DNA of 64,000 nt from positions 4,878,001 through 4,942,000 of the forward strand of contig NZ_JACCFE010000002.1 in the NCBI RefSeq assembly GCF_014256275.1, given 5' to 3'. Shown here one piece after another: positions 50,252 through 59,251 of the stretch (positions within the stretch are counted from its first letter, which is position 1; every line of letters begins with the position of its first letter). The position numbers and the translations under genes were made by a program. Source of the stretch: Rhodococcus sp. 4CII. GTDB taxonomy: Bacteria > Actinomycetota > Actinomycetes > Mycobacteriales > Mycobacteriaceae. The notes under the pieces were generated by a model. It was not told the origin of the DNA and did not search any database. It was given only the letters and a program-made list of their open reading frames with translations.

Positions 50252-51724
50252 ATGTCGAAGAGGTGGGTCGCGTCGGTCGCGGCTGTGGCGATCGGATCGG
50301 GCGTGATCGCCTACTCGAACCAGAGTGCTGCCGTCGCGGAACCCGAGGCCGTGTCCAATGGACTCCCCGGCAGTGGTCCGTGCGCGAGCGAGGTGTCGAA
50401 CGCGACGCACTCGCTGATCCCGGAGAAACTCGAAGTCCCCATCCCGTACCCGAAGATCACGACGGTGCCCTATCCCGCACCCGTCACCGATCCTGTCCGC
50501 GTGTCGCAGGCGCTGCCCGCTGACACGTGCACCGATCCGTGCCCCGACCTCACCGACTCGACCGACCGGACCCCCGGGAACCTGTCGAGTGTGCTGAACA
50601 TTCCGGACGTCAGCGTGAAGTTCACGCCCTTCCACTTCGGTATCCCCGTCCCGGGCGCCGACATCCAGTTGCCCCCGCCGCCGCCCCTGGTGCACCCCGC
50701 GACCGAGGACGCGCCCCGCAGGCCGGCCCCGGCGACCCCGAAGATCGGCGACGTGACCCGCGTGGCCAAGGTGACGGGGTCCGGTTCCGTCAGCCGCACC
50801 GACAAGCGGTACCAGGTCAACGGCACCGACCTCGGCATCATGTGGGAGAGCGCCCCCGACCAGATCGCCGTCGCGTTCGGCGACACGGTCGGCAAGGGAT
50901 TCCAGCCGCCCGGCGGTCAGGGCGACGACTGGCGCAGCAACGTCCTCGGTTTCAGCTCCGACCGTAACCTGTCCGACGGCATGAGCCTCGACAGCATGGT
51001 CCAGGACAGCCGGTGCCACGCTGCGGAACTGCTCGACAGCCGCAAACTCGACAACATCGAGATCACCACCATCCCGACGTCGGGTTTCGCCGTCGGGAAC
51101 CGGCAGTACATGAGCTACATGTCGATCCGCACGTGGAACAGCATCCCCGCCACGTGGTGGACGAACTACGGCGGCATCGCCTACTCGGACGACGGCGGAT
51201 CCACGTGGACCAAGGACCCGTACGCGAAGTGGGACAACATCTTCGGTGTCACCAAGTTCCAGGTCGCGTCGATGGTCCCGGCCGGCGACTACGTGTACAT
51301 GTTCGGCACCCCCAACACGCGGCTCGGCGCCATCGGACTGGCCCGTGTCCCGGCCGCCGATGTGCTGAACACATCCGCGTACCAGTACTGGCAGAACGGC
51401 AACTGGACGCCGGTCGGTGGTTACACGGAGGCGACGCCGATCGTGGACGCCCCCGCCGCCGAATTGTCGGTGCGTTACGAGCAGGCCACCGGCAAATGGC
51501 AGATGGCGTACCTCGACACGTCCAAGGCGGCGATCGTCCTCCGTGAGGCCGACTCGCCGCAGGGCCTCTGGTCCGACGGTGCGCCGATGGTCAGCGCCGC
51601 CGAGTACCCGGAACTGTACGGCGGTTTCATCCACCCGTGGTCGAGCGGCAACGAACTGTACTTCACCATGTCGACGTGGTCCGACTACAACGTCTTCCTC
51701 ATGAAGGCGGAGGTAGGCGCGTAG
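50252..51724 (+). CDS. Secreted DUF4185-like beta-propeller protein
   Basis: A 490-residue exported protein. Residues 1-33 are a Sec signal (SKRWVASVAAVAIGSG, cleavage near VAEPE). A proline-rich low-complexity part (about 50-190) follows, and then a sialidase-like propeller domain: DLGIMWESAPDQIAVAFGD, WRSNVLGFSSDRN, SYMSIRTWN and GGIAYSDDGGSTWTKDP, the last an Asp-box. DUF4185 proteins are secreted, probably carbohydrate-active, and abundant in mycobacteria. The GATGTCGAAG start at 50252 is chosen from the signal-peptide length. It is followed by the first copy of the repeated terminator. Confidence 0.8.
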   Translation: MSKRWVASVAAVAIGSGVIAYSNQSAAVAEPEAVSNGLPGSGPCASEVSNATHSLIPEKLEVPIPYPKITTVPYPAPVTDPVRVSQALPADTCTDPCPDLTDSTDRTPGNLSSVLNIPDVSVKFTPFHFGIPVPGADIQLPPPPPLVHPATEDAPRRPAPATPKIGDVTRVAKVTGSGSVSRTDKRYQVNGTDLGIMWESAPDQIAVAFGDTVGKGFQPPGGQGDDWRSNVLGFSSDRNLSDGMSLDSMVQDSRCHAAELLDSRKLDNIEITTIPTSGFAVGNRQYMSYMSIRTWNSIPATWWTNYGGIAYSDDGGSTWTKDPYAKWDNIFGVTKFQVASMVPAGDYVYMFGTPNTRLGAIGLARVPAADVLNTSAYQYWQNGNWTPVGGYTEATPIVDAPAAELSVRYEQATGKWQMAYLDTSKAAIVLREADSPQGLWSDGAPMVSAAEYPELYGGFIHPWSSGNELYFTMSTWSDYNVFLMKAEVGA

Positions 51725-51786
51725 CGCCCGTGCGCCTTTTTGGTAGTCCCAGCAACCAGAAAGGCGCACGGGCGGCGGAGCCGCCT
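51725..51786 (+). terminator. Bidirectional terminator, copy 1 of a repeated element
   Basis: Two nearly perfect 20-base arms (51725-51744 and 51755-51774) containing CCCGTGCGCCTTTTTGGT and its complement form a long stem with a T/A run inside each arm, so it can end transcription from both sides. A second hairpin GGCGG/CCGCC directly follows. It lies between the secreted protein (rightward) and the SfnB-like gene (leftward). A near-identical copy is at 56737. Confidence 0.8.
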
Positions 51787-52996
51787 AGAGCAGGCCGTGG
51801 CGGGGCGGGACGGTGCCCGACAGCGTCCACCGGCCGATGTGCTGAATCTTCCACCGGGTGGGGTCGTGCAGGGTGTGGGTGCGGGCGTCGCGCCAGTACC
51901 GCGACAGGTTGGACGTTTCCGACGCACTGCGGGTGCCGCCCAGTTCGAACAGCACACTGGACGCCTCGAGGGACGCGCGGGCGGCGGCGACCTTGGCCGC
52001 GGCGGCGTCGATCGAGGCGATCGCGGCGCTCTGCTCGGTCAGTTCGCGCCGCGCGGTGTCGATGCTGCGCGCACCCTCCCGGAGGAGTGCCGTCGCGGAT
52101 CGGATGCTGACCGCCGCCTCCCCGGCCAGCTGGATCAGCAGGGGATCGTCGACGGCATCGGTGACACCCGCCTCGAAATAGGGCCGCGCGCGGCGTGCCT
52201 GTCGCACGCCCTCGTTCAGGGCCGACGCGGCGATCCCGGCGTCGAGGGCGGCGTGCAGAATCTGAGCCTGCGCCCCGTAGGTGGTGGGTGTGTCGAAGAT
52301 GGGGGAGAACGGCACGACGTGGAAGGCGGGCACCCGGACGGCGTCCAGGGTGACGGTTCCGCTCGCGGTGGTCTTCTGCCCCATGCCGTCCCAGTCGTCG
52401 ACGATCGACAGTCCGGGGGTGGTGCGCGGCAGGTAGGCGACGCCCTTGGCGGGTTTCCCGCTCGGGGTCGTCGTCCCGGGAAGGGTGCCCCGCACCGCGA
52501 TCCAGTCGGCGAACAGCGCGCCGGTGCTGTAGAACTTGCGGCCGTCGACGACGTAGTCTCCGCCCTGCTCGGTGAGTGTCGTGACGTCGATATCGATGGT
52601 CGTCGTTCCGCGCTCGCTCTGAGCGTTGGCGAACCGGCGTCCGGCGAGCACCTCGGAATAGAAGAACTCCTGTTGCGCAGGGGTGCCCTGACGACGCAGT
52701 ACCTCGAGGAACGTGTAGTGGCTGTGCGGGATCTGCGCGATGCTCGGATCACCCTCGGCGAGAAGGCGGAACACTTCGGCCAGCGTTTCGGTGCGCACGT
52801 CGATCCCGCCGTGCTCGACGGGAACACCGAGGGCGAGCAGACCGGACGTGGCGAGAGCCTGCACCTGTTCGTGCGGGAGGTGCCTGCCGGCATCGCGGAC
52901 TGCTGCCTCCTCGGCGAACTGTGCGGCGAGATTGGCGGCGAGGGTGAGGGCTTCGTCCTCGTCGGTGATGCGGTGGGCGTTCTGGACGGTGGTCAT
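51785..52996 (-). CDS. SfnB-family sulfur-acquisition flavin monooxygenase
   Basis: A 403-residue acyl-CoA dehydrogenase-fold flavoprotein of the SfnB/DszC group. Markers are ALGVPVEHGGIDVRTETL, HSHYTFLEVLRRQG, GRKFYSTGALFADW and the C-terminal SRYWRDARTHTLHDPTRWK, where the HTLHDP motif is shared by SfnB and DszC-like enzymes. These use reduced FMN and O2 to oxidise sulfur compounds. Third gene of an operon with 53019 and 54239, starting 22 bp after the previous stop. SfnB relatives act on methyl sulfones or similar compounds under sulfate starvation. Confidence 0.85.
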   Translation of the reverse strand: MTTVQNAHRITDEDEALTLAANLAAQFAEEAAVRDAGRHLPHEQVQALATSGLLALGVPVEHGGIDVRTETLAEVFRLLAEGDPSIAQIPHSHYTFLEVLRRQGTPAQQEFFYSEVLAGRRFANAQSERGTTTIDIDVTTLTEQGGDYVVDGRKFYSTGALFADWIAVRGTLPGTTTPSGKPAKGVAYLPRTTPGLSIVDDWDGMGQKTTASGTVTLDAVRVPAFHVVPFSPIFDTPTTYGAQAQILHAALDAGIAASALNEGVRQARRARPYFEAGVTDAVDDPLLIQLAGEAAVSIRSATALLREGARSIDTARRELTEQSAAIASIDAAAAKVAAARASLEASSVLFELGGTRSASETSNLSRYWRDARTHTLHDPTRWKIQHIGRWTLSGTVPPRHGLL

Positions 52997-53018
52997 GTGC
53001 TCTCCGAATTCCGGAACG

Positions 53019-54242
53019 TTATGTGTACCAAGTGGGTTCAGGCAGTTCTCCGGTCAGCAGATGCCCGCCCACCTCGCGCCGCTTGTACGCGACGGGGTCG
53101 TGCAGGGTGTGCGTCCGCACGTTCCGCCAGAAGATGTCGAGGCCCACCGTGTTGGACGTGGACCGTGCACCGGTCAGCTCGAACACCCTGGTGCCGATCT
53201 CGAGGGCGACGTCGGCGGCGCGGATCTTGGCCGCCGCGATGCGCACCGCGAGATCCCCGCGGGCCTGCGTCGTGAGGTTCTCCCGCGCGTCGTGCAACAC
53301 CGTGTTCGCTTCGCGGTTCACCTGATCGACGAATGCGTCCACCGCCCACAGTTTGGACTGCAGGTCGCCGTACCCTTCACGGATATACCACTCGTCGGTC
53401 GCGAGTTCCTTGTTGTCACCGCCGTACGGCCACGGACGGGTCCGGGTGCGAGTGTATTCGGCTGCGGTGTCGAGTGCGCCGCGGGCGATGCCGACGTAGA
53501 AGTTCGCGAACACGATCTCGAGTGCCGGGAAGTTCAGCGTGTTGTAGACGAGGGGCTGGAACTCCTTGTCCACGAATCCTGCTGCCCCCGACCAGTCCAC
53601 CTCGACTTCGTTGATCTCGACCGACCCGGAGTCGGTGAGGCGTTGTCCGAGATTGTCCCAGTCGCCCCGGAACACGATGCCGTCCTGCGCCGTCGGCACT
53701 ATCGCGAACACGTGTGTGGTCGTGCCCTCGATGATGCCCTCGAGAACGGTGAGGTCGGTGGCGCGGCCGCCAGTCGAGAACGACTTCACGCCGGAGTAGA
53801 CGAGTGTATCCCCGCGGTCGACGATCGTGAGGTCGGTGTCGCGCGGGTTGACCGCCCCGCCGAACAGGAAACGGCTGCTCGTGTACAACTCCTCGACGGC
53901 CGCGATCTGCGGTTCGGTGCCCACGAGTCGCACTGCCCACGCCCACAGGTAGTGATAGCCGAGCAGCTGTCCGATGGATCCGTCGCCGCGCGCGATCTCC
54001 CGGACCACCCGGTAGGCGGTCTCCCAGGGCTGTCCGGCGCCGCCGAATTCTGCGGGCCCGAGCAGCGTGACGAGCCCGCTGTCCTTGAGGAGCCGGACCT
54101 CCTCGAACGGTGCGTCGCCGGCGCGGTCACGTTCGACTGCGTCGCGAGCGAGGATCGCGCTCACTTCACGCGCACGCGCGATCCATTCGTCGGCGGTGGC
54201 CGGGGCGTCCGCCCAGGTCTTCTGTTCGGTGGTGACGGTCAT
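53019..54242 (-). CDS. DszC/SoxC-like FMNH2-dependent sulfur monooxygenase
   Basis: A 407-residue acyl-CoA dehydrogenase-fold protein. It has LLGPAEFGGAGQPWETAYRV, GDGSIGQLLGYHYLW (a DszC hallmark), YSGVKSFSTGGRATD and DIFWRNVRTHTLHDPVAYK. These match dibenzothiophene monooxygenase DszC and its unnamed relatives. Coupled by ATGA to the gene upstream. With no dszA or dszB nearby, dibenzothiophene is not a likely substrate; a smaller sulfone or sulfonate is more plausible. Confidence 0.85.
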   Translation of the reverse strand: MTVTTEQKTWADAPATADEWIARAREVSAILARDAVERDRAGDAPFEEVRLLKDSGLVTLLGPAEFGGAGQPWETAYRVVREIARGDGSIGQLLGYHYLWAWAVRLVGTEPQIAAVEELYTSSRFLFGGAVNPRDTDLTIVDRGDTLVYSGVKSFSTGGRATDLTVLEGIIEGTTTHVFAIVPTAQDGIVFRGDWDNLGQRLTDSGSVEINEVEVDWSGAAGFVDKEFQPLVYNTLNFPALEIVFANFYVGIARGALDTAAEYTRTRTRPWPYGGDNKELATDEWYIREGYGDLQSKLWAVDAFVDQVNREANTVLHDARENLTTQARGDLAVRIAAAKIRAADVALEIGTRVFELTGARSTSNTVGLDIFWRNVRTHTLHDPVAYKRREVGGHLLTGELPEPTWYT

Positions 54243-55504
54243 GCCGTGGCTCCCTGTGCGCTGGGTGCGGTGCCGATGGCCCACACGTAGACGGGTTCGG
54301 TTCCGTTGATTTCGAAGTCGCCGACGACCTTGGCCTTGAACACCGTGGGGTTGTGGCTGGCGACTGTGCGTGCATTCCTCCAGAAGCGGTCGAGGTCCCA
54401 GTCGCGGCCCACCCCGGACGCGCCGAGAGCGTCGAAGATCTTGGCGGTGGCGGGGACGACGAGCGCGGTGGAGGTGATCTGCCCCTGCGCCGATGCGATC
54501 TCGGCCGCGATGTTGGCGGATTTCTCCTCGTCCGGGCCGCCGGTGAACGCGGCCTCGTACGCCCACTGGGCCGGCTCCGCCGCGTGCAGTGCGATCGCCT
54601 CGGCGGCGTGCGCGGCGGCCGACACCTCGCCCACCACCTGCTGGATCTGCGCGTCCTGCGCGTAGGTGGGGGCGTTGCCGTGGCTGAACGTGCGGGTGCG
54701 CGCCTTCACCCGGCGTGCGATCGCGTCTGTCGCCGCCCGCGCGATTCCCGCGAGTGTGGCGAGGTGGAACAACTGGTAGAACGCCGTCTGATACCTGAAC
54801 CGGGTGGAGAAGTCGAAGATGTTCTCCGGCTCCACGATTGCGTTCACGTACGTCGACGTGCCGGAGCCGGTGGTCTGCTGACCGAACCCGTTCCAGTCGT
54901 CGCTGTGCGTGACGGCGGGCTGGCGTGCCTCGACCGCGGCGATCACGAAGGCCCCGGTGTCGGTGCGCTGCGAGTACAGGTCGATCCAGTCGGCGAAGAT
55001 CGATCCTGTGCTGTAGTACTTCGTGCCGTTGGCCACGAAGTGGGATTCGCCGGGGACGGGGGAGACCTTCGTGCCGGCCTCGCCGAGCGCGACGTCGCCG
55101 ATCTCGGTCCACGCGTTGCCGACGAGTTGGCCGTCCGCGAATCTCCGAAGCCAGGTGTCGCGGCCGGGTCCGTCCGTGGCGACCAGCCGGTCCTCGACGA
55201 ACGCGAAATGTCCGCGCAGCGCCTGCGTGATGTTGGAATCCGCCGCGGACAGTTCGACGAGCAGGCGGAACAGTTGCGGAATGCTCGCGCCCGACCCGCC
55301 GTGCGACGTCGGCACCCGCACCGCACCGAAACCGGCCCGTTTCAGAGCGTCGATCTGCTCGTAGGGGAGGACGTGGTCGCGTTCGCGTTCCACCACACCC
55401 TCGGCGATGTCCGCGAAGATGGGACGGAACCTGGCGGCGAGCGTCTCGTAGTCGGTCTCGCTCGCGATCGGTTGTGCAGCTCTTCTCTCCTGTACGGCTG
55501 TCAT
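54239..55504 (-). CDS. SfnB/DszC-type flavin monooxygenase, third paralog
   Basis: A 421-residue member of the same acyl-CoA dehydrogenase-fold group. Markers are VRVPTSHGGSGASIPQLF, SNITQALRGHFAFVEDRL, NGTKYYSTGSIFADW and FWRNARTVASHNPTVFK, where the HTLHDP motif has changed to VASHNP. It is the first gene of the leftward operon and is divergent from sfnG (101 bp apart), so the two sides probably share sulfur control. The three paralogs are different enough to suggest different substrates. Confidence 0.85.
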   Translation of the reverse strand: MTAVQERRAAQPIASETDYETLAARFRPIFADIAEGVVERERDHVLPYEQIDALKRAGFGAVRVPTSHGGSGASIPQLFRLLVELSAADSNITQALRGHFAFVEDRLVATDGPGRDTWLRRFADGQLVGNAWTEIGDVALGEAGTKVSPVPGESHFVANGTKYYSTGSIFADWIDLYSQRTDTGAFVIAAVEARQPAVTHSDDWNGFGQQTTGSGTSTYVNAIVEPENIFDFSTRFRYQTAFYQLFHLATLAGIARAATDAIARRVKARTRTFSHGNAPTYAQDAQIQQVVGEVSAAAHAAEAIALHAAEPAQWAYEAAFTGGPDEEKSANIAAEIASAQGQITSTALVVPATAKIFDALGASGVGRDWDLDRFWRNARTVASHNPTVFKAKVVGDFEINGTEPVYVWAIGTAPSAQGATA

Positions 55505-55604
55505 GCCGTCGAATCTCACACGGACCCGCGCGCCGGGTGAAGGGTTGGACGCGCCGTGATCGGAAGGGTGGGCGCGGGCGCCGCGGGCGGGTTGCATGCA
55601 CGGT

Positions 55605-56726
55605 ATGTCAACCGAACACATCGCTGAGCAGATCAAGTTCGCCTACTGGGTGCCCAACGTCAGTGGCGGACTGGTCACGTCCGACATCGAACAGCGGACC
55701 AGCTGGGATTACGAGTACAACAAGAAACTCGCCCAGACCGCCGAGAACAACGGGTTCGAGTACGCGCTCAGCCAGGTCCGGTACGAGGCCAGCTACGGGG
55801 CCGAGTTCCAGCACGAATCGACCAGCTTCAGCCTGGCACTGCTGCTGGCCACCGAGCGGCTGAAGGTGATCGCCGCGGTCCATCCGGGTCTGTGGCAGCC
55901 CGCGGTGCTGGCGAAGCTGGGCGCCACCGCCGACCACCTGTCGAACGGTCGGTTCGCCGTGAATGTCGTGAGCGGCTGGTTCAAGGACGAATTCACCCAC
56001 CTCGGGGAGCCGTGGCTCGAGCACGACGAACGGTACCGGCGCAGCGCCGAATTCCTGCAGGTGCTCCGCAAGATCTGGACCGAGGACGACGTCGACTTCC
56101 GCGGCGACTTCTACCGCATCCACGACTTCACGCTCAAACCGAAACCGCTGAACACGCCCGACCGTCCGAACCCCGAACTGTTCCAGGGCGGGAACTCCGC
56201 GGCCGCGCGGGAGAACGCGGGCCGCTACTCCGACTGGTATTTCAGCAACGGCAAGGACTACGAGGGCATCACCGAACAGATCGTCGACGTGCGCCGGGTC
56301 GCACGCGAACACCATCGGGAAGTGAAGTTCGGGCTCAACGGATTCATCATCGCCCGCGACACCGAGAAGGAAGCGCGCGACACCCTCCGCGAGATCATCG
56401 AGAAGGCCAACAAGCCCGCGGTCGAGGGATTCCGGTCCGCCGTCCAGCAGGCCGGGGCGTCCACCGCCGACAAGTCGGGGATGTGGGCGGATTCCACGTT
56501 CGAGGATCTGGTCCAGTACAACGACGGATTCCGCTCCCAGCTGATCGGCACGCCGGAGCAGATCGCGGAGCGCATCGTCGAATACCGCCGTCGCGGAGTC
56601 GACCTCATCCTGGGCGGCTTCCTGCACTTCCAGGAGGAGATCGAATACTTCGGCGCGCACGTCCTGCCGCTGGTCCGCGAACTGGAGGCTTCAGGGTCGG
56701 GCGACCGGACTCTCGTCGGAGTGTAG
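55605..56726 (+). CDS. sfnG: Dimethylsulfone monooxygenase SfnG (LLM family)
   Basis: A 373-residue luciferase-like monooxygenase. FAYWVPNVSGGLVTSDIEQR, NGFEYALSQVRYEASYG, VHPGLWQPAVLAKLGATAD and NVVSGWFKDEFTHLGE (each block seen separately) match SfnG, which converts dimethyl sulfone to methanesulfinate with FMNH2. ATG at 55605 is preferred; one at 55596 adds three residues. It is divergent from the three SfnB/DszC-like genes and is closed by the second copy of the terminator repeat. Confidence 0.88.
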   Translation: MSTEHIAEQIKFAYWVPNVSGGLVTSDIEQRTSWDYEYNKKLAQTAENNGFEYALSQVRYEASYGAEFQHESTSFSLALLLATERLKVIAAVHPGLWQPAVLAKLGATADHLSNGRFAVNVVSGWFKDEFTHLGEPWLEHDERYRRSAEFLQVLRKIWTEDDVDFRGDFYRIHDFTLKPKPLNTPDRPNPELFQGGNSAAARENAGRYSDWYFSNGKDYEGITEQIVDVRRVAREHHREVKFGLNGFIIARDTEKEARDTLREIIEKANKPAVEGFRSAVQQAGASTADKSGMWADSTFEDLVQYNDGFRSQLIGTPEQIAERIVEYRRRGVDLILGGFLHFQEEIEYFGAHVLPLVRELEASGSGDRTLVGV

Positions 56727-56736
56727 GCGCTCCGCA

Positions 56737-56796
56737 CCCGTGCGCCTTTTTGGTAGCGGCCACTACCAAAAAGGCGCACGGGCGGCGGAGCCGCCT
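56737..56796 (+). terminator. Bidirectional terminator, copy 2 of a repeated element
   Basis: CCCGTGCGCCTTTTTGGTAG (56737-56756), a 6-base loop, and its exact reverse complement (56763-56782) give a perfect 20-bp stem. The trailing GGCGG/CCGCC hairpin and the CTA that serves as the stop of the leftward gene are the same as in copy 1. It lies between sfnG and the flavoprotein gene. Confidence 0.85.
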
Positions 56797-58449
56797 ACAG
56801 GCGGGCCAGCGCCCGACCCGCGGCCCGGCCGGAGAAGATGCAGCCGCCGAGGAAGGTCCCCTCGAGCGCGCTGTACCCGTGGACGCCGCCGCCGCCGAAT
56901 CCGGCGACCTCACCGGCGGCGTAGAGACCCTCGAACGGTGTGCCGTCGGGCCGGATCACCTGCGAGTCGAGGTTGGTCTCGAGGCCGCCGAGTGTCTTGC
57001 GGGTGAGCAGGTGCAACCGGACAGCGATCAGGGGACCGTTCTTGGGGTCGAGCAGTTCGTGTGGACTGACCACGCGGGTGATCTTGTCGGCCAGCAGGTT
57101 CCGGGCGTTGCGGATCGCCATGATCTGGAAATCCTTGCTGTAGCTGTTCTTCACCTCGCGGTCGCGGGCCACGATCTCGCGTTCGAGGTCCTCGTACTTC
57201 AGCGGCGCGTCGGGGGGGTGAGGGCGTTCATGCCGTCGACGAGGTCGCGGAGATTGTCGCGGACGACGAAGTCCGCGCCGTGCTGCTTGAACGCCTCGAC
57301 GGGCCCCGGCGCCCCCTTCTTGAGGCGTTCGGCGAGCAGCTTGAAATCGCGGCCGGTGATGTCGGGGTTCTGCTCGGATCCCGACAGCGCGAATTCCTTC
57401 TCGATGATCTTCTGGTCGAGCACGAACCACGTGTGGTGGTGGCCGCTGTTCATGATGTGGTCGAGGGTGCCCATGGTGTCGAATCCGGGGAAGTTCGGGC
57501 TGGGCAGCCGTTTTCCGTTGCCGTCGAACCACATCGACGACGGGCCGGGGATGATGCGGATGCCGTGGTTCGGCCAGATCGGGTCCCAGTTCTGGATGCC
57601 CTCGGTGTAGTGCCACATGCGGTCGCGGTTGACGATGTTGCCGCCGGCGTTTTCGGTGATCTCGAGCATGCGGCCGTCGACGTGCGCGGGGACGCCGGCG
57701 AGCATGTTCTCGGGGGCCTTGCCGAGGCGTGCGGGCCAATTCTTCCGGACCAGTTCGGGATTGCCGCCGATGCCGCCGGACGTGACGACCACCGCCTGCG
57801 CCGAGAATTCGAACTCCCCGACCGCGGTTCGCGAACTCTGCACACCGCGTGCTTCGGTGGACGGTTCGAGGACGGTGCCGCGCACGCCGGTGGCGGCGCC
57901 GTCGGTGACGACGATGTCGTCGACCTGGTGACGGTGTTTGAACGTGACGAGTCCCCGCTTCGATGCGGCCATGACGCGGGTGAGGAACACCTCGACCACC
58001 GCCGGTCCGGTACCCCAGGTGATGTGGAACCGTGGGACGGAATTGCCCTGTCCGAGAGCGGATCCGCGGCCCCGTTCCGCCCATCCGACGTTCGGCATCA
58101 GGCGCAGTCCGAGGTCGTGGAGGTACTGCCGCTTCTCGCCCGCGGCGAATTCGACATACGCCTGTGCCCACAACCGCGGCCACTGGTCTTCGCGGGCGCG
58201 ATCGAAGGCCGCGGTGCCCATCCAGTCCTGGATGGCCAGTTCGTACGAGTCCTTGATGCCGAGGCGTCGCTGTTCGGGGCTGTCGACGAGGAACAGGCCG
58301 CCGAGCGACCAGAAGGCCTGCCCGCCGAGGTTCGCCGGATTCTCCTGGTCGACGACGAGGACCTTCCGCCCCGCCTTGACCATCTCGTAGGTGGCGACGA
58401 GTCCGGCCAGTCCGGCGCCGACGACGATCACATCAGCCTGTTCGGTCAC
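56795..58449 (-). pseudogene. FAD-dependent KstD/fumarate-reductase-type flavoprotein with a one-base frameshift
   Basis: From GTG 58449 the gene encodes VIVVGAGLAGLVATYEM, then NLGGQAFWSLGGLFLVD and VVVTSGGIGGNPELVRKNW, in one frame to a stop at 57199. The rest (LKYEDLEREIVARD, then GLYAAGEVAGFGGGGVHGY to the end at 56795) is in another frame. The break lies in a run of seven C on the coding strand (57213-57219): one more C would restore a 551-residue protein, the family's usual size. This is either a true phase-variable or inactivating frameshift or a sequencing error. The GTG overlaps the TGA of the TetR gene, so they form an operon. Confidence 0.8.
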
Positions 58450-59153
58450 GAAGACCCCTCTTTCCTGTGTGTATGGGTGTGGGTGGTGTCGGGTTCGGTG
58501 TACGCGGCCACGACGTGGGTGAACAATTCGCGACGCAGTGTGTGGGCGGAACGGTCGTCGTCCTCGATCAGGCACTGGATGCTCGTGCCGTCGTGGAGGG
58601 CCACCAGTGCGCGGCCGAGTGCCCGGGGATCGCCGACGACGCGGCGCCCGAGTCGGTGCAGCGCCTTCTCGAGGATCGGCACGATGGTGTCCAGAATCGT
58701 GTCCTCGCGGGCCGCGAGCGCCTTCTTCAGCGACGGGTTGCGCAGTGCGTGGGCGGTGAATTCGGCGTTGATGCGGTACCACTGGTCGTCGACGGGGACG
58801 ACGCCGAGCACCAGTTCCGTGCCGACGCGGAGTTTGTCTTCGGGTGCGAGCCCGGAGAGGTCGATGCTCGACGAGTCGGCGGCGAGCCGGATCTGGGCGA
58901 GCATCGCGCTGGAGCGCTGTTCCCACATCGCGAAGAACATCTCGTCCAGCGACGCGAAGTTGGAGTAGAAGGCGCCGCGGGTGTAGCCACCGCGCTCGCA
59001 GATCTGCTCGACCGTCGACCGTCCGAAGCCGTTCTCGGCGAACACCTCGACCGCGGCGTCGAGCAGGCGACGGCGGGTCTGGCCCCGCCGTTTCGTCACC
59101 CGCGGAGGCGGGTCGGTGGCAGGCTCGGAGGAACGCGCCGGTGACGTCGGCAC
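58446..59153 (-). CDS. TetR-family regulator of the flavoprotein operon
   Basis: A 235-residue TetR protein. The helix-turn-helix is at about 25-70 (RRRLLDAAVEVFAENGFG, STVEQICERGGYTRGAFYSNF). The ligand domain is unremarkable. A histidine/threonine run TTHTHTHRKEG lies at the C-terminus. It is followed with a GTGA overlap by the FAD enzyme gene, and two operator-like repeats lie just upstream of its start, so it is likely autoregulated. Confidence 0.87.
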   Translation of the reverse strand: MPTSPARSSEPATDPPPRVTKRRGQTRRRLLDAAVEVFAENGFGRSTVEQICERGGYTRGAFYSNFASLDEMFFAMWEQRSSAMLAQIRLAADSSSIDLSGLAPEDKLRVGTELVLGVVPVDDQWYRINAEFTAHALRNPSLKKALAAREDTILDTIVPILEKALHRLGRRVVGDPRALGRALVALHDGTSIQCLIEDDDRSAHTLRRELFTHVVAAYTEPDTTHTHTHRKEGSS

Positions 59154-59184
59154 GGGCCCACCTCCGATCGGGTCGACAGCACTA

Positions 59185-59223
59185 TTCGATACACTAGCGC
59201 ATCGGATACACCAGCGTATCGAA
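59185..59223 (-). promoter_or_regulatory. TetR operator: two similar palindromic repeats
   Basis: TTCGATAC (59185-59192) and GTATCGAA (59216-59223) form an inverted repeat enclosing two related units, CGATACACTAGCGCATCG and GGATACACCAGCGTATCG. Each unit is itself a near-palindrome. The array begins about 32 bases upstream of the TetR start. Confidence 0.7.
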
Positions 59224-59251
59224 CTCGGCTATCGGGGCCCGTTCGGCGGTC

